This document shows, piece after piece, positions 51,309 to 60,497 of a DNA stretch of 64,000 nt. A program made the translations under genes and the position numbers. Source of the stretch: Burkholderia pyrrocinia (GTDB lineage: Bacteria > Pseudomonadota > Gammaproteobacteria > Burkholderiales > Burkholderiaceae); assembly GCF_022809715.1 (NCBI RefSeq), contig NZ_CP094460.1:620001-684000 (forward strand), read 5' to 3'. Every line of letters begins with the position of its first letter. The stretch's first letter is position 1. The notes below the pieces were generated by a model. It had not been told where the DNA came from and did not search any database. It worked only from the letters and a program-made list of their open reading frames with translations.

Positions 51309-53605
51309 GCTACGTCGTCGCGGTGCGGGCAATGTGCGAGTTTACCGCGCGGCGCGGCGATCTCGACCTGCGCTTCACGCCCGCGCCGACCGCGCTCGAA
51401 GGCATCGCCGGCCACGGTGCGGTCACGTCGAACCGCGGCGCGCGCTACGAAACCGAGATCGCGCTGACGGGCACGTGGGGCACGCTCACCGTGCGCGGCC
51501 GCGCGGACGGCTACGATCCCGTGGCGAACCGCATCGAGGAAATCAAGACCTATCGCGGCAGCCTCGACGCGATGCCGGCGAACCACCGCGCGCTGCACTG
51601 GGCGCAGGCGAAGGTCTATGCGCACCTGATGTGCGACGCGCGCGGCCTCGCGGAAATCGACGTCGCGCTCGTGTATTTCGACATCGTGTCCGAGCGCGAG
51701 ACCGTGCTGACGGAAACGCTGGACGCGACCACGCTCGCGGCGTTCTTTGCCGAGCAGTGCGCATGCTTCGTCGGCTGGGCCGAGCGAGAGACGGCCCATC
51801 GCGCGGCGCGCGATGCGGCGCTGCGCGCGCTCGCGTTTCCGCATGGGCAGTTCCGCAGCGGCCAGCGCGAGCTGGCGGTCGCCGTCTATCGCGCGGCTCG
51901 CGACGAGCGCTGCCTGATGGCGCAGGCGCCGACCGGCATCGGCAAGACGCTCGGCACCGTGTTCCCGCTGCTGAAGGCATGCGGCGAGGGCGAGCTCGAC
52001 CATGTGTTCTTCCTCACTGCGAAAACGCCCGGACGCGCGCTCGCGCTCGAAGCGGCGACGACGCTCGGCGCCGGCACGCCGGCGCTGCCGCTGCGCGTGC
52101 TGGAGCTCGTCGCGCGCGACAAGGCGTGCGAGCATCCGGACAAGGCGTGTCATGGCGAATCGTGCCCGCTCGCGCAAGGCTTCTACGATCGGCTGCCGGC
52201 CGCGCGCGACGCGGCGATCGGCGCCGGGCTGCTGGATCGCGATACCGTGCGCGCGGCCGCGCTCGCGCACGACGTCTGCCCGTACTACCTCGCGCAGGAG
52301 CTCGCGCGCTGGTCGGACATGATGATCGGCGACTACAACTACTACTACGACGGCAGCGCGATGCTGCACACGCTCGCGCAGCAGAACCAGTGGCGCGTCG
52401 GCGTGCTCGTCGACGAAGCGCACAACCTGCTCGACCGCGCGCGCAAGATGTACAGCGCGTCGCTCGATCCGTTCGCGTTCGCGGCCGCGCGCGAAGCCGC
52501 GCCCGCGGCGCTGCGCAAGGCGTTCGACCGGCTCGCCCGCGCATGGGGCACGGTCAATCGCGCGCAGGCCGAACGCTATGCGGCGTATCCGGACATTCCG
52601 GGCCCGATCGTGTCGGCCGTGCAGAACCTCGTCGCGGCGATCGGCGAACACCTGACCGACACGCCGCGCGCGAACGGCGACGCGCTGCTGCGCTTTCATT
52701 TCGAGGCGATCCAGTTCGGCGTGCTCGCCGAAGCCTTCGACAGCGCGTCGATCTTCGACGCGACGCTGCACGGCGTACCGATGCCGCGCCAGCCGGCGCT
52801 AGACGGCGTTGCGTCGGCCGGCCGCCGGCGCCGCGCCCAGTCGACGCTGTGCGTGCGCAACGTGATCCCGGCCGGATTTCTCGCGCCGCGCTACGACGCC
52901 GCGCGCGCGACCGTGCTGTTTTCGGGCACGCTGAGCCCGTTCCATTTCTACCGCGACACGCTCGGACTGCCCGGCGATACGGGCTGGCTCGACGTCGACG
53001 GGCCGTTCCGCGCCGAGCAACTGACGGTGCGCGTCGCGAGCCATGTATCGACGCGCTGGCGCGACCGCGACCGTTCGCTCGAACCGATCGCCGACCTGAT
53101 CGCCGCGCAATACGCGGCGAGGCCCGGCAACTACCTCGGCTTCCTGAGCAGCTTCGACTACCTGGGGCGCGTGGTCGCGCTGATGCAGACGCGCCATCCG
53201 GACGTGCCGGTGTGGGCGCAGGCGCCCGGCATGGCCGAAAGCGAGCGCGATGCGTTTCTCGCGCGCTTCGATGCGGGCGGGCGCGGCGTCGGCTTCGCGG
53301 TGCTGGGCGGTGCGTTCTCGGAAGGCGTGGACCTGGTCGGCGAACGGCTGATCGGTGCGTTCATCGCGACGCTCGGGTTGCCGCAGGTCAACGATGTCAA
53401 CGAGCAGATGCGGCGCGCGATGGACGCGCGCTTCGGCAACGGCTACGACTACATGTACCTGTATCCGGGCTTGCAGAAGGTCGTGCAGGCGGCCGGGCGC
53501 GTGATCCGCACCGAGCACGACGAAGGCGTCGTGCATCTGATCGACGATCGTTATCGGCGGCGGGAAGTGCGCGATCTGCTGCCGCGGTGGTGGCGGATCG
53601 GGTGA
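51305..53605 (+). CDS. XPD/DinG-type iron-sulfur DNA helicase
   Basis: 766 residues. Starts at GTG 51305, overlapping the nuclease stop. The N terminus has a PD-(D/E)xK-like segment ('GRADGYDPVANRIEEIKTY'), then Walker A 'APTGIGKT' (about 209-216). Cysteines for a [4Fe-4S] cluster lie in 'ACEHPDKACHGESCPL' and 'VCPYY'. DEAH is 'VDEAHNLLDRA' (about 368), and helicase motif VI is near the C terminus. A superfamily 2 5'-3' helicase, acting with the FAN1-like nuclease in crosslink repair. Confidence 0.9.
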   Translation: MSYVVAVRAMCEFTARRGDLDLRFTPAPTALEGIAGHGAVTSNRGARYETEIALTGTWGTLTVRGRADGYDPVANRIEEIKTYRGSLDAMPANHRALHWAQAKVYAHLMCDARGLAEIDVALVYFDIVSERETVLTETLDATTLAAFFAEQCACFVGWAERETAHRAARDAALRALAFPHGQFRSGQRELAVAVYRAARDERCLMAQAPTGIGKTLGTVFPLLKACGEGELDHVFFLTAKTPGRALALEAATTLGAGTPALPLRVLELVARDKACEHPDKACHGESCPLAQGFYDRLPAARDAAIGAGLLDRDTVRAAALAHDVCPYYLAQELARWSDMMIGDYNYYYDGSAMLHTLAQQNQWRVGVLVDEAHNLLDRARKMYSASLDPFAFAAAREAAPAALRKAFDRLARAWGTVNRAQAERYAAYPDIPGPIVSAVQNLVAAIGEHLTDTPRANGDALLRFHFEAIQFGVLAEAFDSASIFDATLHGVPMPRQPALDGVASAGRRRRAQSTLCVRNVIPAGFLAPRYDAARATVLFSGTLSPFHFYRDTLGLPGDTGWLDVDGPFRAEQLTVRVASHVSTRWRDRDRSLEPIADLIAAQYAARPGNYLGFLSSFDYLGRVVALMQTRHPDVPVWAQAPGMAESERDAFLARFDAGGRGVGFAVLGGAFSEGVDLVGERLIGAFIATLGLPQVNDVNEQMRRAMDARFGNGYDYMYLYPGLQKVVQAAGRVIRTEHDEGVVHLIDDRYRRREVRDLLPRWWRIG

Positions 53606-53704
53606 AGGGGGAAGATGCCCGGCCGGCAGACTGCCGGTTGTGGCGAAGGGGCGCTATCCGTTGCGTAGCGGTGTAGCGGGCGTCACCTTGGGCCCGGGGG
53701 GACG

Positions 53705-54475
53705 CTACAGCACGTTCAGCATCGCCAGCGCGGCTTCCTGCAGGTGCGGCAGCACGCGCCGCACGGCAGCGTCGGTCGTCTCCGTGCCGATCGGCATGTT
53801 CGTGCTCAGCGCGGCGACGACTTCGCCGTGACGATTCTTCAGCGGCACCGCGATCCCGCGCACGCCGACCTGCAATTGCTGCTCGATCGCCGCAAAACCT
53901 GCGTCGCGCGCGTGGTCGACCTGTTCGAGCAGGCGCGCCTTGTTGGTGATCGTGTGCGGCGTGAACGGCGGCAGTTCGGTGTCGTCGAGCCACGCGCGCA
54001 CGGCCTCGCGATCCGGATGGTGCGCGAGCAGCACGACGCCCGGCGACGTCAGCGGCGCCGGCACGCGCGCGCCGAGCACGAAGCCGGTCGTCATCACGCG
54101 CGACACGCCGTTGCGCGCGATGAACACGAGTTCCCAGCCGTCGAGCACGCTCACGTAAGCCGATTCGTTCAACGACGCGCTCAGTTGCTGCAGATACGGC
54201 TGGACCGTGCGCGGCAGCCGCGCCGAGTCGAAGTACGACCAGCCGACCCGCAGCACGCGCGGCGTCAGGCCGTACAGCTTGCCGTCGGTGTAGACGTAGC
54301 CGAGCGATTCGAGCGTCAGCAGGTAGCGCCGCGCGGCCGTGCGCGTGAGGCCGGTGCGCGCGGCGGCCTGCGTGGGCGTCATGCGCGCGTGCTGGCTGTC
54401 GAATGCTTCCAGGATCATCAGGCCTTTTTCGAGGCCGGCAATCCAGTCGCGTCGGTCGAGTTCGGGCTTTTTCAT
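53705..54475 (-). CDS. IclR-family regulator (PcaR/PobR-like)
   Basis: 256 residues: N-terminal HTH ('LEKGLMILEAFDSQHARMTPTQAAARTGLTRTAARRYLLTLESLGY') and C-terminal effector domain ('VRGIAVPLKNRHGEVVAALSTNMP'). It belongs to the PcaR/PobR/PcaU branch that responds to aromatic acids. The motif GCGATTATCG lies upstream of its own gene (54521) and in the MHS/dioxygenase promoter (59121, 59142), implying it controls both. Confidence 0.9.
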   Translation of the reverse strand: MKKPELDRRDWIAGLEKGLMILEAFDSQHARMTPTQAAARTGLTRTAARRYLLTLESLGYVYTDGKLYGLTPRVLRVGWSYFDSARLPRTVQPYLQQLSASLNESAYVSVLDGWELVFIARNGVSRVMTTGFVLGARVPAPLTSPGVVLLAHHPDREAVRAWLDDTELPPFTPHTITNKARLLEQVDHARDAGFAAIEQQLQVGVRGIAVPLKNRHGEVVAALSTNMPIGTETTDAAVRRVLPHLQEAALAMLNVL

Positions 54476-54520
54476 CGTCGGGAAGCGGTGCCGTCATGCG
54501 CGGTGATCGCGCGGGAGTGG

Positions 54521-54540
54521 GCGATTATCGCGCGATTCGA
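54521..54540. promoter_or_regulatory. Candidate autoregulatory IclR (PcaR-type) site
   Basis: GCGATTATCGCGCGATTCGA, 46 bases upstream of the regulator start. Its first ten bases equal the decamer repeated at 59121 and 59142. Confidence 0.55.
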
Positions 54541-54599
54541 CTGGCGGCAGCTTCCAATATGCATGCGTTGTGCGTCGTCTTTGCAGGCAAGATACGGAA

Positions 54600-54623
54600 G
54601 ATATACAATCATCAATGTATATC
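54600..54623 (+). promoter_or_regulatory. vapBC operator palindrome
   Basis: GATATACA-N8-TGTATATC, perfect 8-base arms, 14 bases before the vapB start and overlapping a likely -10 (TATACAAT). VapB proteins autoregulate by binding such palindromes. Confidence 0.7.
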
Positions 54624-54636
54624 CAAGGAGGTACGT

Positions 54637-54870
54637 ATGCAGGTCGCAAAGTGGGGCAATAGCCTGGCCGTCCGCCTTCCCGCCACTGTGGTCGAAGCCC
54701 TGGAGCTCCGCGAAGGGGACGACATCGAGATCGTGGTCGATAGCCCGCGCGTGTTTGCCGTCAGCCGCAAGCCGAGGGCCGATGAACTGCTGCAACGGTT
54801 GCGGCGTTTCAGGGGCAAGCTGCCCGCCGATTTCAAGTTCAGCCGGGACGATGCGAATGAGCGGGATTGA
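54637..54870 (+). CDS. vapB: VapB-type antitoxin (AbrB/SpoVT fold)
   Basis: 77 residues: 'MQVAKWGNSLAVRLPATVVEALELREGDDIEI' is the swapped-hairpin DNA-binding domain; the C-terminal half should wrap the toxin. Very strong ribosome site (CAAGGAGG). Overlaps the toxin gene by 14 bases. DNA-binding palindrome upstream. Confidence 0.92.
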   Translation: MQVAKWGNSLAVRLPATVVEALELREGDDIEIVVDSPRVFAVSRKPRADELLQRLRRFRGKLPADFKFSRDDANERD

Positions 54871-55270
54871 GTCGGCAAAATCATTCGTCGACAGCAATGT
54901 CGTGCTTTATCTGCTGTCCGGGGACGAAACCAAGGCGAATCGGGCGGAGGCGCTGTTCCTTCGGCGGCCGACCATCAGTGTCCAGGTCCTGAACGAAGTC
55001 GCCAGCGTTTGCAGCCGAAAATTGCGGATGCCGTGGAGCGACGTGGCGCAGTTTCTGGAACCGATCAGGAGCTTGTGCCATGTCGTACCGGTCACGATCG
55101 ATACGCATGACCTGGCGCGAAGGCTGGCGGAGCGACATGGCTTGTCATTCTATGACGCGTGCATCGTCGCCGCCGCGTCGCTCGAGGGCTGCGAGTACCT
55201 GTACACCGAGGACATGCACGATGGCCTGCGTGTGGATGGTGGACCGGTGCTGCGAAATCCGTTCGCCTGA
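54857..55270 (+). CDS. vapC: VapC-type PIN-domain toxin ribonuclease
   Basis: 137 residues. PIN acidic residues: D12 ('FVDSNVVLYLL'), Glu in 'VLNEVASV', Asp in 'FYDACIVAAA' and 'TEDMHDGL'. Likely cuts tRNA or rRNA when freed from VapB. ATG at 54857 (MSGIES) after an in-frame ATG two codons earlier. Intact by length and motifs. Confidence 0.92.
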   Translation: MSGIESAKSFVDSNVVLYLLSGDETKANRAEALFLRRPTISVQVLNEVASVCSRKLRMPWSDVAQFLEPIRSLCHVVPVTIDTHDLARRLAERHGLSFYDACIVAAASLEGCEYLYTEDMHDGLRVDGGPVLRNPFA

Positions 55271-55435
55271 ACGTCGGGAATTTCGGGCGCGCTGCCGACA
55301 TGCCCATTGATGGAGCGCTGCGATCAGGCCGGGCGATGCGCGTCGATTTGCTTGTGCTCGTAGCACAGTGCCGCGTCGTTGACGCACCACAGCTCCAGAA
55401 AATCGAAGACGCGGTCATCGTTTTTGGAACCCAAC

Positions 55436-56047
55436 ATGAAATTTCGTGAATTCGCGGTGGCCTTGCTCGCTGCGGCTGTGCCGGCGCTCGCCGGCGCCAG
55501 TCCTGCAAGCGACACCGGGCTGACTCGTCCAACCGTCGACGTGCGTGCATGGCCGCGCATGACGTCGCCGAAATTCGGCTGCTACGTCGAAACGACCTTC
55601 GCCTACCGCGACAAGCGCTTCAATTGCGCGCTGAAGAAGTACCGGAACACCGGCGACGCATGCAAGAACACGACCGCGTATTACGAAGGCCCCGCATTCC
55701 CCGACCGGCTCGCGGCCCGCGTGCATCCGCTCGCGACGAAAGTCGAGCTCGACTGGGAGCATGGCGACCTGCAGATGGTCACCGTCACGCTGAAGGGAAC
55801 GTGGAACGAGGCGGACGTGCGCAAGGCGTTCGGATTGCCGCGCGCGGAAGGGCGCAAGCTGACCGAAGTGGAACTGCGCAAGCAGCCGGACAACCTGATG
55901 GACACGAGCATCCAGTATCCGTCGAGCCCGACCGACGACAGCCTCGGCAGGCGGCCGAGCGATCCCGCGCACGGGACGACCGCCGTGATGCTTTACGGCT
56001 TCGACCACATGGGAGCGGGCGACGTCGAGTGCGGGGAGGGAGAGTAA
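55436..56047 (+). CDS. Secreted hypothetical protein with cysteines
   Basis: 203 residues. Signal peptide (about 1-21, 'ALAGA|SPASD'), mature part with four cysteines ('GCYVETT', 'NCALKKY', 'ACKNTTAYYEGP') suggesting disulfides, and a C-terminal 'VMLYGFDHMGAGDVECGEGE'. Family not recognised. No clear partner genes; upstream gap 55271-55435 is normal composition. Confidence 0.75.
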   Translation: MKFREFAVALLAAAVPALAGASPASDTGLTRPTVDVRAWPRMTSPKFGCYVETTFAYRDKRFNCALKKYRNTGDACKNTTAYYEGPAFPDRLAARVHPLATKVELDWEHGDLQMVTVTLKGTWNEADVRKAFGLPRAEGRKLTEVELRKQPDNLMDTSIQYPSSPTDDSLGRRPSDPAHGTTAVMLYGFDHMGAGDVECGEGE

Positions 56048-56175
56048 CGCCTGGAAGCGAAGCGGCGATCCTTCAATGCGCGCCGCTTGCCGGGCAGTCT
56101 GCCGACGCCGGCCGGGGAAGGAGGGGAGACGGATGCGGCGCCGATTTCACGCGAGCCGCACCCGCCGGAGCGGCA

Positions 56176-57477
56176 TTATTCGCTGCTCGTCCACTCGACG
56201 TTCGCGCCGACCGAGCGCAGGTTCTCGACGAAATGCGGATGCGCGCGGCGGATCGGCAGCGCGTTCATGATTTCCGAGCGGCCTTCGATGCTCGCGGCCA
56301 CCATCAGCAGCGCGATCGCGACGCGGATGATGTACGGGCTCTCGACGCGCGCCGGCGTCAGTTGCAGCCCGCCGAACGTGATCAGCCGATGCGGATCCGA
56401 CAGCAGCACGTGCGCGCCGAACTTCGACAGTTCGCCGGACCAGCCGAGCGCACCGTCGTAGACCTTGTTCCAGAACATCGCGCTGCCTTCCGCGCGCACG
56501 CCGAGCGCGATGAAGATCGGCAGCAGGTCGACCGGCAGGTACGGCCACGGCGCGGCTTCGACCTTGGTCAGGATGTTCTGCGTGAACGGCCGGCGCACGC
56601 GCAGCGGGCCGTCGCGTTCCGCGCGCGACCAGCCGTCGCGGTGCGTGACGTTGACGCCGAACTTCGCGAACGTGCGGTCGATCAGCGGGAAATGCTCGGG
56701 CGACGAGTTGCGCACGGTGATGTCGCCGCCCGTGATCGCGCCGAGCGCGAGAAACGTCGCGATCTCGTGGAAATCCTCGGCGAAGCGGAATTCGCCGCCG
56801 CCGAGCTTGCCGCCGCCCGTCACGCAGAGTCGCGACGTGCCGATGCCTTCGATCGTGACGCCGATCATCGCGAGGAACTGGCAGAACTCCTGCACGTGCG
56901 GCTCGGACGCCGCGTTCATCAGCGTCGACGTGCCGTTCGCGGCCGTCGCGCACAGCGCGAAGTTCTCGGTGGTCGTCACCGACGCGTAGTCGAACCAGTG
57001 ATCGTTGGCCGTCAGCGGGCCGTCGGTGCGGACGATCAGCGAATCGGGCGTGCGCTCGATGTGCGCGCCGAAGCGCTCGAACACCTCGACGTGCGGATCG
57101 ATCTCGCGCACGCCGAGCGTGCAGCCTTTCACGTCGTTCTCGAGGCGCGCGACGCCGAAACGCGCGAGCAGCGGCGGAATCAGCATGATCGACGAGCGCA
57201 TCGCCTCGGGCAGCCGGTGGACGGCCGGATCGAACTTCGTATTGCGATGGTGGAGTTCGAGCAGGCCCGTCGTGAAGTCGACCGACACGTCGCTGCCGAG
57301 CGTGCGGAAGATGTCGAGGATCTTGCGCACGTCGGTGATGTCCGGCACGCCGACCAGGCGCAGCGGCTGATCGGTCAACAGGGTGGCGCACAGGATCGGC
57401 AGGACGGCGTTCTTGTTCGCGGACGGCTTGATGTCCCCGCGCAGCGGAGTGCCGCCGTGGACGATGAGATTCGACAT
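56176..57477 (-). CDS. Divergent MurA-like UDP-GlcNAc enolpyruvyl transferase
   Basis: 433 residues from the ATG at 57477. EPT fold with 'IKPSANKNAVLPILCATLL' (Lys-Asn pair), the catalytic Cys in 'VKGCTLGVREID' and 'PYLPVDLLPIFIALGV' at the position of the conserved Asp. All key residues are kept but the sequence is far from the housekeeping MurA consensus (for example 'GSDVSVDFTTGLLELHHRN'). It catalyses the first step of peptidoglycan precursor synthesis, or a related reaction. It is not among cell-wall genes, so it may be a backup or drug-tolerant paralogue. Confidence 0.85.
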   Translation of the reverse strand: MSNLIVHGGTPLRGDIKPSANKNAVLPILCATLLTDQPLRLVGVPDITDVRKILDIFRTLGSDVSVDFTTGLLELHHRNTKFDPAVHRLPEAMRSSIMLIPPLLARFGVARLENDVKGCTLGVREIDPHVEVFERFGAHIERTPDSLIVRTDGPLTANDHWFDYASVTTTENFALCATAANGTSTLMNAASEPHVQEFCQFLAMIGVTIEGIGTSRLCVTGGGKLGGGEFRFAEDFHEIATFLALGAITGGDITVRNSSPEHFPLIDRTFAKFGVNVTHRDGWSRAERDGPLRVRRPFTQNILTKVEAAPWPYLPVDLLPIFIALGVRAEGSAMFWNKVYDGALGWSGELSKFGAHVLLSDPHRLITFGGLQLTPARVESPYIIRVAIALLMVAASIEGRSEIMNALPIRRAHPHFVENLRSVGANVEWTSSE

Positions 57478-57681
57478 GATATGGGGGCGTATCGGTAACT
57501 GACGTAGGCCCATATGATGCCATTGGTCGGCGGGCGGCGTGGAATGTTCGGAAGGGAAAAGGGGGATCGGCGCGCGCGATTGACGGTGTTTGACGTTGGG
57601 CGAAGAGGTGCCGCCGTTCGGCTGGCGGCCGACGCGGAGAAATGGCCGGCCGCTGATCGGGCCGGCCACGCGCTCACTTCG

Positions 57682-58989
57682 TCACTGCGCTGCCCGCATC
57701 CGCGCGGCAACCACCAGCGAGATCAGGCAGCCCACCGCGAGATAGCCGGCGACGAGGTGCCACGAGCCGCCGGCCAGGGTGACCAGGCCGACCGCGATGA
57801 ACGGCGTGAACCCGCCGCCGACGACGCTCGCGAACTGGTAGCCGACACCCGCGCCGCTGTAGCGGTATTCGGCGCCGAACAGCTCGGTGAACAGCGGCTG
57901 CTGGACGCTCACGACCATGTCGTGCGCGGCGTTCGCGAGCAGGATCGAGAAGATCACGATCCACACGATCGACCGCGCCTCCAGCGCGATGAAGAACGGC
58001 ACCGCGGATGCAAGGCCGATCAGCGCGCCGATCAGGTAGATGCGGCGCAGGCCGTAGCGGTCGGCCAGCCACGCGAAGCACGGGATCGTCACGCAGCTCA
58101 CCGCGCCGACCAGCAGGCCGACGTTCAGGAACAGGTCGCGCGACATGCCGAGGTTCGTCGTCGAATAGCTGAGCGCGAACGCGGTGACGATATACATCGT
58201 GAACAGTTCGGCGAGCCGCAGCGCGATGATCAGCAGGAACGCCTTCGGATGGCGCGTCAGCGCTTCCAGCACCGGCAGGCGCAGCTTGCGGTTGCCGTGC
58301 TCGACCTTCTCGACGAACTCCTGCGATTCGTCCATGTTCTTGCGCACCCACAGCCCGACCAGCACGAGCACGATGCTGAACACGAACGGCAGGCGCCAGC
58401 CCCACGACTTGAACGCGGCTTCGCCGAGCGTGTGGCTCAGGATCGACACGATGCCCGTGGCCAGCACGAGCCCGACGCCGTAGCCGACCTGCACGCCGCT
58501 GCTGTAGAACGCCTTCTTTTGCTTCGGCGCGCTCTCGACGGCCATCAGCGCCGCGCCGCCCCATTCGCCGCCGACCGCGAAACCCTGGATCGCACGCATC
58601 AGCACCAGCAGCACCGGCGCCCACCAGCCGATGGTTGCGAAGGTCGGCAGCAGGCCGATCGCGACCGTCGACAGCCCCATCAGCATCACCGTCAGCACGA
58701 GCATCCGCTTGCGGCCGAGCCGGTCGCCGTAGTGGCCGAACACGACGCCGCCGAGCGGCCGGAACAGGAAGCCGACGCCGAACGTCGCGAACGCCGCGAG
58801 CGTGCCCATCGTCGGGCTGACTTTCGGGAAGAACTCGGAATTGAATACCAGCGCGGCGACGATCCCGTACAGCAGGAAGTCGTACCAGTCGACGACGGCG
58901 CCGACGAAGCTGCCGATCGCGGCCTTGCGCGCCTGGCTGCGCGCGCGGGCGCCTGCGGCGGCGTCGAGGGTGTCGAAGGTTGGGGTCAT
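57682..58989 (-). CDS. MHS-family MFS transporter (ShiA/aromatic acid type)
   Basis: 435 residues from the ATG at 58989. Twelve helices with the MHS motifs 'GSFVGAVVDWYDFLLYGIVAALVF', 'GHYGDRLGRKRML' (loop 2-3) and 'GFAVGGEWGGAALMAVE'. Members import shikimate, dicarboxylates or aromatic acids by proton symport. Divergent from the dioxygenase gene with PcaR-like boxes between, so an aromatic or shikimate-type substrate is likely. Confidence 0.9.
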   Translation of the reverse strand: MTPTFDTLDAAAGARARSQARKAAIGSFVGAVVDWYDFLLYGIVAALVFNSEFFPKVSPTMGTLAAFATFGVGFLFRPLGGVVFGHYGDRLGRKRMLVLTVMLMGLSTVAIGLLPTFATIGWWAPVLLVLMRAIQGFAVGGEWGGAALMAVESAPKQKKAFYSSGVQVGYGVGLVLATGIVSILSHTLGEAAFKSWGWRLPFVFSIVLVLVGLWVRKNMDESQEFVEKVEHGNRKLRLPVLEALTRHPKAFLLIIALRLAELFTMYIVTAFALSYSTTNLGMSRDLFLNVGLLVGAVSCVTIPCFAWLADRYGLRRIYLIGALIGLASAVPFFIALEARSIVWIVIFSILLANAAHDMVVSVQQPLFTELFGAEYRYSGAGVGYQFASVVGGGFTPFIAVGLVTLAGGSWHLVAGYLAVGCLISLVVAARMRAAQ

Positions 58990-59345
58990 GGCGGTGTCTC
59001 CTGGTACGGCGCATCGTGGAATCGTGGCGGCGCCGCGTCCGATGCTGCATTGAAGTCGATGAGTGAACGGAGAATAGGGGGCGCGCCGCATGGCGGCAAT
59101 TGGCCAATCGGGCAAAGTGCGCGATTATCGTTCAATATCGTGCGATTATCGAACGCTTTTCGGGTTTGCACTAGGCGGCGCGACGATATCCCGTTCGGCC
59201 AGGGTGTGCCGCCGTGAACGATCTGGTTAAAATCTGCAGCATGAAAACTCGCCCGCTCGGAGCGGATGCCCGGTCGCCACATCGGCCGCGCATGCCGCCC
59301 GCGCCGGGCGCCATCCCCATCGACCGCATGCCCCCGGAGACTGGA
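58990..59345. promoter_or_regulatory. Divergent promoter region with PcaR-type repeats
   Basis: 356 bases between the transporter and dioxygenase genes. GCGATTATCG occurs at 59121-59130 and again at 59142-59151, one repeat every 21 bases (two helical turns). The second copy extends to GTGCGATTATCGAAC (59140-59154), whose complement is the PcaR-type box GTTCGATAATCGCAC. Probably bound by the IclR protein at 53705. Confidence 0.65.
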
Positions 59346-60473
59346 ATGCCCGGCAATTCCCACCCCCTGTCCAGCGATACGCCGCCCGTCGTCGATCCGG
59401 CCGCCAATCCGCTCGGGATGGCCGGCCTCGAATTCGTCGAATTCGCGGCGCCCGTGCCGGAAGCGCTCGCGCAACGCTTCGAGCAGCTCGGGTTCAAGGC
59501 GATCGCGCGGCATGTCAGCAAGAACGTCACGCTGTACCGGCAAGGGCAGATGCATTTCCTGATCAACGCCGAGCCCGATTCGTTCGCCGCGCGCTACGCG
59601 GAGGAATACGGGATGGGCGTCTGCGCGATCGGGCTGCGCGTGGCCAGCGCACGGCGTGCGTTCGAGCGTGCGATCGAGCTCGGCGCATGGGCGTTCGAGG
59701 GCGAGCGGGTCGGCGTCGGCGAGCTGAAGATCCCGGCGATCCAGGGCATCGGCGATTCGCACCTGTATTTCGTCGACCGCTGGCGCGGGCGAGACGGCCA
59801 GCGCGGCGGGGTCGGCGACATCTCGATCTTCGACATCGATTTCCGCCCGATCGACATCGCGACCGCACACACCGATCTCGATTGCGCGGGCGTCGGCCTG
59901 CAGCAGGTCGACCATTTCACGCAGACCGTCGGCGCGGGGCGCATGCGGGAGTGGCTGGATTTCTACCACGACCTGCTGCATTTTCGCGAGATCCACGAAA
60001 TCGACGCGCACTGGCACGTGTCGGAAGAATCGCGCGTGATGGTGTCGCCGTGCGGCGCGGTGCGGATTCCGGTCTACGAGGAAGGCACGCGGCGTACCGA
60101 GCTGATGCACGCGTATCTGCCCGACCATCCGGGCGAGGGCGTCCAGCACGTCGCATTGTCGACTGACGACATCCTGTCGTGCGTCGATGCGCTGCGCGCG
60201 AACGGCGTCGAATTCATCGAGCCGCCCGCACGCTATTACGACGACGTCGATGCGCGGCTGCCCGGGCATGGCGTCGATCTCGACGCACTGCGCCGCCGCG
60301 CGGTGCTGGTCGACGGCGAGATCGGCAGCGACGGCGTGCCGCGCCTGTTCTTCCAGACCTTCGTCAAGCGCCGGCCCGGCGAAATCTTCTTCGAGATCGT
60401 GCAGCGCAAGGGGCACCACGGGTTCGGGGAAGGGAACCTCGCGGCACTCGCCCGCGCGCGCGACGCGGGCTGA
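59346..60473 (+). CDS. hppD: 4-hydroxyphenylpyruvate dioxygenase
   Basis: 375 residues of two vicinal-oxygen-chelate domains. Fe(II) ligands: His in 'QQVDHFTQ', His in 'VQHVALSTDD', Glu in 'IFFEIVQRKGHHGFGEGN'. It turns 4-hydroxyphenylpyruvate into homogentisate in tyrosine breakdown, downstream of the aminotransferase at 13435. GGAGACTGG precedes the ATG at 59346. Homogentisate dioxygenase is not in the window. Divergent from an MHS transporter, so the pair may be controlled by an aromatic-responsive IclR protein. Confidence 0.92.
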   Translation: MPGNSHPLSSDTPPVVDPAANPLGMAGLEFVEFAAPVPEALAQRFEQLGFKAIARHVSKNVTLYRQGQMHFLINAEPDSFAARYAEEYGMGVCAIGLRVASARRAFERAIELGAWAFEGERVGVGELKIPAIQGIGDSHLYFVDRWRGRDGQRGGVGDISIFDIDFRPIDIATAHTDLDCAGVGLQQVDHFTQTVGAGRMREWLDFYHDLLHFREIHEIDAHWHVSEESRVMVSPCGAVRIPVYEEGTRRTELMHAYLPDHPGEGVQHVALSTDDILSCVDALRANGVEFIEPPARYYDDVDARLPGHGVDLDALRRRAVLVDGEIGSDGVPRLFFQTFVKRRPGEIFFEIVQRKGHHGFGEGNLAALARARDAG

Positions 60474-60497
60474 GCGGCTCGCGGCGCTCGTCAAACC

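Noticed and set aside
53623..53637. CCGGCAGACTGCCGG as a terminator of the helicase operon
   Set aside because: Stem of only six pairs and no T run; not enough to call.
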